From JAGNDO01 sp963704975 (GTDB taxonomy: Bacteria > Chloroflexota > Anaerolineae > Caldilineales > Caldilineaceae), in contig CAVPIK010000021.1 of NCBI GenBank assembly GCA_963704975.1, positions 1-64,000 on the forward strand: 64,000 nt of DNA, given 5' to 3'. Both the position numbers and the translations under genes were made by a program. How positions within the stretch are numbered: position 1 is the first letter of the stretch; each line of letters starts with the position of its first letter. The notes under the pieces were generated by a model. The model made no database searches, was not told the DNA's origin, and saw only the letters and a list, made by a program, of their open reading frames with translations. Below, piece by piece: positions 7,883 to 16,041 of this stretch.

Positions 7883-10800
7883 ATGAACTCCTCCAGATCC
7901 AGCCAAGGCGTTAGCCCAACGCCGTATGCCCAACTTAGCACACCGGCTGCCCTGATCCGCACCGACGGGGCATTTTTGATCATGGACGCCACCCCTGCCG
8001 CCGCCAAGCTGCTGGGATACGCCGATGCACAGACCCTGATCGGGGTAAGTTTGCCCACCCTCTTCCCCGATCCGGCTGACTTTGCCACCTTCCGTGAGAT
8101 GGTGTTACTTCCCCAGCAGATTGACACGGCACAGATTGACACAGCACAAATCGACACAGCACAAATCGACACAGTGCTAGTTGATCGCCAGGCCAAGCGT
8201 CATCCCGTCCGCTTTCTGGTCCAAATGCAATGGACAGAGCGGGGCGAACTGGCACAGATGCAAGCCAGTCTGGTCGATCAGTCGGCGCAGCAAACGCACC
8301 TGGAGCGGCTGAGATCCTCGGATCTAAAATATCGCATGTTGATGGAGAATACCCAAGGTATCATCTTCAACATCGACACAACCACAACCCATATTACCGA
8401 CCTCAACCCTGCTTTTGAAACCATCACCGGCTGGCCGCGCACAGAATGGATCGGCAAGCCTTTTGCCCCCCTTGTCCATCCCGACGACCTGGCGTTGGCC
8501 CTCAAGATCGTGCGCACCGCGGTGGCGGAAAAGGCGGTCCCCACCTTTGAGCTTCGTCTCCACGCCAAACCCGATCGTTATGTCACCGTGGAATTCTCGA
8601 CGGCCATTCACCAACAAAACGGCGAGGTGACAAGCTGGCTAGGCATTGCCCAAGACATCACCCCCCGCAAACAGGCCGAGGCCGCCACCAAACATTATCT
8701 GCAACGGCTTCAAACCCTGCGCAAGATCGACCGGGCTGTGCTGCTTGTGCAATCGCCCGAAGAGGTCGCCTTTGTGGCCCTCAGCCACCTGACCACCCTG
8801 GTCCATTGTGACTATGCCAGCATCATGATCCTGGATTTTGACGCCAACGAGGCGGAGATCGTCACAGAATATCGGGACGATCAACTCTTGTTGGGCGAGG
8901 GGGAGCGCTTGCACATCAGCGATCTGGCCATCCCGGAGCCATTTTTGCAGGGGCAGCCCAGCTATATCACCCGCATGAGCGAAGACGAAGAGGCCCTTCC
9001 TGATCCGGACGGGGCGATCCACTTTGCCTGGCGCAGCATTCGGGGACAAAGGATGAGATCGGTCCTCAACCTGCCCTTACTTGCCAGAGATATGATGGTG
9101 GGCGTGCTAACCCTGGCCAGCTATGACCCCCATGCTTTTTCTGAGGAAGCCCAAGAGGTGGCCGAAGAAGTCGCCAACCAAGTGGCGGTCAGCCTGCAAG
9201 GCGTCTATCTGCTGGATGCGGCGCAAAAGGCCCGCCACATGGCAGAAACCCTGGGCGAAGCCAGCATGGCCCTCACCCAGACCCTGGAAGTAGACATTAT
9301 GGTGGAGCGGCTGCTGGATTATTTGCATCAGCTAACCCCCTATGACGCCGCCGGGGTCTTCTTGTCGGCGGGAGACAGCCTGCATCTTGCCCTTGCCCGA
9401 CAGCCTGCCACACCCTGCCCAGGCCGGATCTGGCCTGACCCAACAACTGCCCCTAGCGGACTATCCGGGGCTGGCGCAGATTCTAGAGAATGGGCGGGCC
9501 GTGGCATTTGACAATGTGACCGCCCTCTTCGGGGGCAGTAAATCCGGGGGCACGGATGCTGCCGAGGTCTTGGCGTGGAACAGATGGCCACACACCCCAA
9601 ACATGCGCAGTTGGTTGGGCGTCCCCCTGATCAGCCAAGGCCAGTGTCTTGGCCTCTGCATCGTCGAACACGGGAATGCAGGCTTCTTTTTGGACCAACA
9701 TATTCGGGCGGCAGAGGCTCTGGCGGCCCAGACGGCCATTGCCCTGGCCAATGCCCAACTTCTGGACAAGCAGCAGGAATACGCCAATCTTCTGGAAGAT
9801 AGGGTTCAGGAGCGCACAGCCGCTTTGGAACGATCAAACGGGCTGATCGGGGCGTTGAGCCAGGTGGCCACACGAGTCCAAAACAGTTTGGACCCGCAAC
9901 GGGCTATCGAGACCTTGGGCCAGGAATTGCAGCATCTGCTGGGGGTTTCCAGCACGGTTGCCCTGCTGGACGCCTCTGCCCAAGCCCTGGACATTCGCTA
10001 CTCCACCCAGGATGACCGTACCCTGGAAATCCTAGACCGAATTGCCACCCAGGATGGCAGCGGCCACAGACTGACCCGATCACACTGGCCTCTCTTTATG
10101 GATCTGGTGGATCAGAAGCGCACCCTCTTCTTGCCCGACGCTATCCTGCGGGCGTATGGTGAGTTTTTCGATCTGGCGGATATGGAAGTTGAGCCAATTT
10201 TGGCGGCGTCGGGCATCACCCAAGAGATCAAAAGCATCTTTTTGCCCCTGATGATCGAAGATCGGGTGCTGGGGGTGCTTTTGCTGTGGGGCGAATCTTT
10301 GCAAGAGATCGACATCCCGGCGGTGACCATCTTTGCCGGCCAAATCGCCGCGGCCCTGGAAATGGCCCGCCTCCATGCCCAAGTCCAGACCCAGCGGGTG
10401 GCAGAGCAGGAGGCCCTCTTGCGGCTCTCCCAGGCCCTGTTGGGCGAGGTGGATGTGGACGCCACCAATCAACAAGCCCTGGCCATTGTGGACGACATCT
10501 TTTCCCCAGATCTGGCCGCCATCATGTTTTTGGACGATGACGGGGGTGGGGTGGTTTTGCAGGACGGATTGGGCTGGGAGGAAGGGGCGTTGGGCACGCA
10601 CATCGATCTGGCGGCGGACTCGATTATCGCCCACGGTTTGCAGAGCAACCGCCCCGTAGTGGTGAAGAATGCGGCCACCGAAAGCCGATTTACCCTCCCC
10701 TCCCTGGTGATGGACCAAAGGGTTGTCAGCGGCGTCAGCACCCCCATGGTCGCCGGCAATCAACGGCTGGGGGTGTTGGGGATCTATTGGCGAACGCCCC

Positions 10801-12134
10801 GCACCGTGACCGGCGATGAAAGCCGGTTGCTGGCCCTGATCGGCAACACGACCGCCCAATCCATCGTGCGCGCCCGACTCTACGAAGCCGAGCAGCAGGC
10901 GCGCCGGGTGGCGGAGATCCTGCGCTCGGCCAACATGACCCTGACCCAATCTCTGGAACTCGACACTGTGCTGGAGACCTTGTTGTCCACAGTCCGCGAG
11001 CTGATCCCCTTTGATGCGGGGAATGTCATGTTGCTGGGGAAAGACAAGCGCATGACCGTGATGGCGGCCACAGGCTATACGCCCGAGTGGGACCAAGGCT
11101 GGGAAGAGAGCGCTAGTTTTGACATCAAAACCAATGAACCCCTGGCCCGGGCCGTGCGCCAGCGCACGGGCTATTTCATTCCCGACACCCGACAGCACCC
11201 CACTTGGGAATGGACAGACATCGGCCAGCATGTGCGCAGTTGGCTCTGTGTCCCCCTGATCGCCCGGGGGGACGTGGTGGGCGTTTTTAGCTTGGACAAG
11301 GTCGATCCGAATTTCTTCACCTGGGAGCATTTACAATTGGCCGAAACCTTGGGGGCCCAGGCGGCCTCGGCCATCCAGAACGCATTGCTCTATAGCGAGG
11401 TCACAGAAGGCCAGGAACGGCTGCGGGTCCTGACACGCCGACTGGTGGATGTCCAGGAAACCGAGCGCGCCAGGGTAGCCAAGAGCCTGCACGAGGGCGT
11501 GGGTCAATACCTGACCGGTCTCAGCCTTAGCCTGAAAGCCAGCACCCAGGCCAAACCCGATGGGCTGCAACGCCAACTGATCACGGCCAAATCTATTGTG
11601 GACGAGCTAACTGCCCAGGTGAGGGAGATGTCCCTGGCCCTGCGCCCCACACTGTTGGACGACATGGGCCTCTTTCCTGCGCTGGAATGGCTCTTTGAGC
11701 GGCATACCAAACAGACCGGGCAGCAGATCGACTTTGCCCACAGCAATCTGGCCGGACAGCGCTTTGATCCGGCCACGGAGACCGCTATTTTTCGAATCAT
11801 TCAGGAGATCCTGATCGATGTGGCCGATGAACGGCTGAAAGATCGGGGTCTCATGCTGACCCTGGCTGACCAGACAGAACCGATCCTGTTAGTGCGGGTG
11901 TGGCATCAAGAAAACAGCTTGCGCTTCACCTTCCAGGATCAAAATTTAACCTCCGGATTGACCCAGGCTTTGGGCGATGACAATATGAGCAACTTGTACA
12001 GCCTACAAGAACGGGCCATCTTGCTGGGGGGGAAATTGATCATGCACGAAGACGCCGAGTTGGGCGCCCTTGTGACCGCGTTTTTCCCTTTGCCGGTTCC
12101 CCAATCGATGAAGGAATCAAGCCAGCCTACATAA
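7883..12134 (+). CDS. Multi-GAF sensor histidine kinase with degenerate ATPase domain (frame-corrected)
   Basis: Soluble sensor of about 1,416 residues. Order: PAS (about 15-95) with a QIDTA tandem repeat insert, PAS (about 150-265), five GAF-type domains each opened by a coiled-coil-like lead (for example ALLRLSQALL and AEILRSANMTLTQSLELD), then a HisKA_3 dimerisation helix with the phospho-His in RVAKSLHEGVGQ, and an ATPase-like end. The ATPase part is odd: the N-box region reads AIFRIIQEILIDVADERL, with no Asn where HisKA_3 kinases have EALNNA, and no D-x-G motif follows; only SLQERAILLGGKL resembles the last box. Kinase activity is therefore doubtful. One extra base near 9400 breaks the frame. 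A NarL-type regulator follows 177 bases downstream, the normal partner class. Confidence 0.85.
8116..8175 (+). repeat. Four tandem 15-bp repeats inside the kinase gene
   Basis: The unit ACAGATTGACACAGC, with small changes, is repeated four times and encodes QIDTA four times in a row within the first PAS domain of the kinase. The unit is a multiple of three, so copy-number change would keep the frame. Confidence 0.85.
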
Positions 12135-12311
12135 ACCCAAAAGATCCCTACCCAATAGCCCCAATTGCCTAGTTTCATTGTACGTATTCTCATGTAGTCT
12201 TAGACACCAAGATACCCGAACATAGAATCACCCTATCATAGGCTTAAAACAGGACACCAACTATCTTGGCCCCTTGAGTGGGCTGATGATTTAGGAAGAA
12301 GAGGAGCAATT

Positions 12312-12965
12312 ATGTCAGTATCAATCGTTCTTGCGGATGACCATCACGTTGTACGTCAGGGGTTGCGTGCGTTGCTAGAGGCCGAACCCCATTTCTTTGT
12401 CAAGGGGGAAGCCGGGGATGGGTTGACCGCCCTGCAAATGGTGGAAAATCTGCGCCCGGATGTCCTGGTGCTGGATCTGATGATGCCCGGCTTGAATGGG
12501 CTGGAGGTGACGCGGCAGGCGACCAAGCTCTCCCCCTCCACCAAGATCATCATCCTCTCCATGCACGCCGGCGAGGCATACGTATTGGAGGCCCTACGTA
12601 ATGGCGCATATGGGTATGTGCTAAAGGATTCCGGAGCCGACGAGTTGGTGGAAGCCATCGATGCGGTGATGGGGGGACGGCGGTTCCTCAGTTCCCCGCT
12701 CTCCGAACGGGCCATCGATCTTTATATCACCAAATCTCAGGATCTGCCGGAAGATCCCTATGACAGCCTGACGACGCGCGAGCGGGAGGTTCTGCAACTG
12801 GCCGCAGAGGGCAATACCAACGTCCTGATCGCCGACCTGCTTTCCATCAGCCCCCGCACCGCCGAGACCCACCGGGCCAACATGATGCGCAAGCTTGATC
12901 TCCACAACTCCACCGAGTTGATCCGTTTTGCCCTGCAACGGGGCATCATCCCCATGACCGATTGA
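12312..12965 (+). CDS. Response regulator, NarL/LuxR family
   Basis: Two-domain DNA-binding response regulator of 217 residues. The receiver carries the acidic pair (VLADDHH), the phospho-Asp in VLVLDLMMPG, the switch Ser/Thr (ILSMHAG) and the Lys in GYVLKDSG. After a short linker (GRRFLSSPLSERAIDLYI) comes a LuxR-type HTH (LTTREREVLQLAAEG, SPRTAETHRANMMRKL). The HisKA_3 kinase just upstream is the natural partner class. ATG 12312 has GAGGAG eight bases ahead. A very strong terminator follows. The next gene encodes a receiver with a closely similar linker, apparently a duplicate of this one. Confidence 0.93.
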   Translation: MSVSIVLADDHHVVRQGLRALLEAEPHFFVKGEAGDGLTALQMVENLRPDVLVLDLMMPGLNGLEVTRQATKLSPSTKIIILSMHAGEAYVLEALRNGAYGYVLKDSGADELVEAIDAVMGGRRFLSSPLSERAIDLYITKSQDLPEDPYDSLTTREREVLQLAAEGNTNVLIADLLSISPRTAETHRANMMRKLDLHNSTELIRFALQRGIIPMTD

Positions 12966-13019
12966 CCCACACAGCGGCCTAGCCGACCACTATCAAACCA
13001 TTTGCGAATGGGCGCATTG

Positions 13020-13083
13020 CAAACGGACAAAGGAAAAGGGGAAGATGACTCAGGTCGTCTTCCCCTTTTCCTTTGTCCGTTTG
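13020..13083 (+). terminator. Long perfect hairpin after the NarL-type regulator
   Basis: A 26-bp perfect stem (13020-13045 with 13058-13083) around a 12-base loop; the descending arm is pyrimidine-rich. It separates the regulator gene from the stand-alone receiver gene. Confidence 0.8.
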
Positions 13084-13306
13084 GCAAGAAAGGGCCAATC
13101 AGTGCCATATCTACGCAAAATCTACGCGCCAATTGCCGAAAACCTTAGGGATTCCACGCATATCAACCGCAATAGACTCCGAGTAGAATAGGTCCATAGG
13201 TCTGATCGAACTGTAACAGTCGCAGGCAATCGATTTCTTATCATGTATGCCTTCATCACAACCATCGTCCCACACATCATCGCTGAACCGGTGAAGAGGA
13301 GAAAAG

Positions 13307-13795
13307 ATGCTTCATTCAATCGTGGTCGCCGACGATCGCCTACCCGCTCGAACTGAGTTACGCCGTCTCCTGGAGAAAGAGATGGATCTATACCTTGCGG
13401 GCGAGGTAAGCGAGAGCCACTACATCTCCGAGCTTGTCCAGGCTTTGCGGCCAGATATCTTGATTCTTAATATACGCATGTTGGGCGCGGACCCCCAGTC
13501 GTCTTTGGAGCATCTTTGCACCCTTTCTCGCCATACCCGGGTCATTTTGACCACGGGCACCCAAGACGATGCCACCGCACAAGATGCCTTGCGAAGTGGC
13601 ATTGCAGCCTATGTGCTGAGGGAGTCTTGCCTGCAAGATCTGGTGCGGGCTATCTATACAGTTCTCTCCGGGTATCGCTTTTTGAGTTCCCCGTTCTATG
13701 AACGGGCCGTGGAGAGCTATATTTCTACAAAACGCTGTCTCTCTCCTGATCCGTCCCAGATGCTCGATTTTGAGTTCCAATACTATTACACGTAA
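13307..13795 (+). CDS. Stand-alone atypical receiver lacking phospho-Asp, Lys and HTH
   Basis: A 162-residue protein with its own ribosome binding site (GAGGAG before ATG 13307) and its own terminator. It aligns by eye with the receiver and linker of the regulator at 12312: VVADDRLPARTELRRLLE matches VLADDHHVVRQGLRALLE, and GYRFLSSPFYERAVESYI matches GRRFLSSPLSERAIDLYI. The phospho-acceptor position reads DILILNIRMLG, with Asn where Asp is needed, and the conserved Lys is Arg (AYVLRES). No HTH follows; the protein ends a short distance after the linker. It is probably a paralogue kept as a phosphorylation-independent partner or decoy. The frame is intact, which argues against decay. The role is inferred. 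Confidence 0.82.
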   Translation: MLHSIVVADDRLPARTELRRLLEKEMDLYLAGEVSESHYISELVQALRPDILILNIRMLGADPQSSLEHLCTLSRHTRVILTTGTQDDATAQDALRSGIAAYVLRESCLQDLVRAIYTVLSGYRFLSSPFYERAVESYISTKRCLSPDPSQMLDFEFQYYYT

Positions 13796-13834
13796 TTTTC
13801 GCACACAGCAGGCATATCCTCATCGGCAAAACAG

Positions 13835-13873
13835 AAAAGTGCGGCTCCGGAGAACTCTGGGGCCGCACTTTTT
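13835..13873 (+). terminator. Intrinsic terminator after the atypical receiver gene
   Basis: AAAAGTGCGGC (13835-13845) pairs with GCCGCACTTTT (13862-13872) and runs into TTTT. Confidence 0.85.
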
Positions 13874-14066
13874 CCGTTCTGTGGAGAAAGATGTTGCCCT
13901 ACGCCGCGCCTACGGGTGAATTACGGGCTATCCACCCAGTATCTGCGGAAACGCCCCCATATCTTTCTGAATCATCGTGCCGTATCATATCACTACGCAC
14001 GGACTCAACTGTACCACCGCAAAGGCAGAGTTGGGCATAAAGTCCAACACACATGGGAGCCATAAA

Positions 14067-15953
14067 ATGACCACCAAGAGTCGAATCGCCATCATCGCCA
14101 TCATTACCATCATCTTCGGTTGGTTCGTCGTCCTGCCAGTGGCCGCCCAAAGCGAAACCGCTTCGATCTCTACGTCAGATGCAGTTTTGGTCCAATTTTC
14201 CGCCAACACCAGCTTAGCCGAGCGAGATGCGGCGATTGAGCGAATGGGTGGAACCCTGGTGGAGTGGCTGGCCCCCATCAACGTGGCCCGAGTGCAGGTG
14301 AACAGCAAGACCATGAGCGCTGGCACGATGAACAGCATCGACCAGAGCACCCAGGTCGCTTCCCTGTTGACTGCGGCTCAGAACAGCAGCACCGTCGTCA
14401 GCGCCGAAATCGACGGCACGGTTGAGGCCACCTTCGTCCCCAATGACCCCATGTATCACAACAACGCCCTTGTCTACGCCCCCCAACTTATCGACGCCCC
14501 AATCGCCTGGGACTTCACCCTGGGCGACCCCAATGTGGTCATCGCCATTCTGGATACGGGTGTCAACACCAGCCACCCCGAATTCGCCGGTCGAATCCTG
14601 CCCGGCTACGATTTCATCAACAACGATACGGACCCTTCTGACGACAACGGCCACGGCACCCATGTGGCTGGCACCGCCGCCGCTGGCACCAACAACAGCA
14701 TCGGCAATGTGGGCATCTGTGGCGGTTGCAGCATCCTGCCGGTCAAGATTCTGAGCAACACCGGGTCGGGATTGTGGTCCCAGGTTGCCGCCGGTATCGT
14801 CTTTGCCGCCGACAATGGCGCAGATGTGATCAACCTGAGCCTTGGGGGCTACACCCCCAGCAGCACCATGCAGGCCGCCATCACCTACGCCCAAGAAAAG
14901 GGTGTGCTGGTGATTGCCGCCGCAGGCAACGACCACCGGAGTGACAACTTCTACCCCGCCGCCTTTGACAACGTGATGGGTGTAGGGGCCACGGACAACC
15001 ACGACGTCATCTGGCCGTTGAGCAACTACGGCAGCTACGTAGACGTCGTCGCTCCCGGCGTCACCATCTTCAACACATTCAACGACATGAATAACTACTA
15101 CAGTGGCTATGCGCTCTACAGCGGCACCAGCATGGCCTCCCCGCATGTGGCCGGTTTGGCGGGTCTGCTCTTCAGCCAAAATCAGAACCGCACCGCCGAG
15201 CAGGTTGCCAACCTGATCACCAGCACGGCCAAAGACCTGGGTGCGCCAGGCTGGGATCCCATCTACGGTTGGGGTCGCATCGACGCTGGGAAGGCCCTGA
15301 CCCAGGATGCGACACCCGTGGGTCTGTTGAGAGGCATGGTGTGGCTGGATATCAATGGCAATGGTCGGCTGGATGTCTATGAGGACAGCGGCGTAGGCCA
15401 GGTAGCCGTGCAGGTGATTGACACCACCACCAACCAGATCTATCCTGCCCAAACCACAAGCTCCGGCCAGTGGAGTGTGGATCAGCTGCCCGCCGGCAAC
15501 TATTTCGTCCAGATGACAGCCCCCACCGGCGGCACCTACTTTACCACCACCGCCACCAGCACCAACGTCACCCTGGCCTTCGGTGAGCAAAAGTCGGGGC
15601 TAAACTTCGGCCTGAGCACCATGATGCCGGCCAGCGCCATCAGCAACTTCCAGGTTTTCCGAACCGGCAACCAAGTCACAGTGGAATGGGTCATCACCCG
15701 GAGCGATGTGCAACTGGTGACGATCGAGCGCTCCACGAAGGACGGCCAATTCACCAGCATAGGCGAGATGCAGGCCCAGGTGCTCGGTATCAACACCGTG
15801 ATTCGGGTCACCGACTATCTACCGGCAGAACTGGCTGATGCCACCGTCTACTACCAACTGCGAATCCAGCCCACCAATCTGGTGGTTGGCCCGGCGGTTT
15901 CCATGGGGACCAGCGGCACCTACAAGATCTTCCTGCCGATGACCATTCGCTAA
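14067..15953 (+). CDS. Secreted subtilisin-like serine protease (S8) with SdrD-B-like domain
   Basis: Exported peptidase of 628 residues. ATG 14067 (MTTKSRIAII) opens a signal peptide ending near VAAQSE; the frame is open further upstream but without signal features. An inhibitor_I9-like propeptide (VLVQFSANTSLAERDAAIER) precedes the S8 domain. The catalytic triad is visible: Asp in AILDTGVNTSHPEF (about residue 163), His in NGHGTHVAGT (about 197) and Ser in SGTSMASPHVAG (about 354). Next comes an SdrD-B/Cna-B-like repeat (VWLDINGNGRLDVYEDSGV, then GNYFVQM) and a fibronectin-like segment. The protein ends YKIFLPMTIR. From memory, many secreted Chloroflexota proteins end in a similar (V/I)(Y/F)LPxxxR tail. 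No frame problem. Confidence 0.93.
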   Translation: MTTKSRIAIIAIITIIFGWFVVLPVAAQSETASISTSDAVLVQFSANTSLAERDAAIERMGGTLVEWLAPINVARVQVNSKTMSAGTMNSIDQSTQVASLLTAAQNSSTVVSAEIDGTVEATFVPNDPMYHNNALVYAPQLIDAPIAWDFTLGDPNVVIAILDTGVNTSHPEFAGRILPGYDFINNDTDPSDDNGHGTHVAGTAAAGTNNSIGNVGICGGCSILPVKILSNTGSGLWSQVAAGIVFAADNGADVINLSLGGYTPSSTMQAAITYAQEKGVLVIAAAGNDHRSDNFYPAAFDNVMGVGATDNHDVIWPLSNYGSYVDVVAPGVTIFNTFNDMNNYYSGYALYSGTSMASPHVAGLAGLLFSQNQNRTAEQVANLITSTAKDLGAPGWDPIYGWGRIDAGKALTQDATPVGLLRGMVWLDINGNGRLDVYEDSGVGQVAVQVIDTTTNQIYPAQTTSSGQWSVDQLPAGNYFVQMTAPTGGTYFTTTATSTNVTLAFGEQKSGLNFGLSTMMPASAISNFQVFRTGNQVTVEWVITRSDVQLVTIERSTKDGQFTSIGEMQAQVLGINTVIRVTDYLPAELADATVYYQLRIQPTNLVVGPAVSMGTSGTYKIFLPMTIR

Positions 15954-16041
15954 CCACTAGCCCGAACGCAAACACACCGACTGTTGTACGAGAATCTGAC
16001 CGGTCAATCAATCCCCCAATTTGAGACTTCGAGAAAAAACC

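Noticed and set aside
8116..8175. Short tandem repeat as a possible CRISPR array
   Set aside because: The units are contiguous 15-mers without spacers and lie inside a coding frame.
10080..11330. 416-codon minus-strand frame opposite the multi-GAF kinase
   Set aside because: Low-complexity His/Gln/Gly composition and exact antisense position to conserved GAF domains mark it as a shadow frame.
13184..13211. GAGTAGAATAGGTCCATAGGTCTGATCGAAC as another copy of the TATCGAAACC palindrome
   Set aside because: It resembles the unit at 4212 but with too many changes to count as a clear copy.
14214..15590. 458-codon minus-strand frame opposite the subtilase
   Set aside because: It is antisense to an intact, motif-complete protease and has no recognisable protein features.
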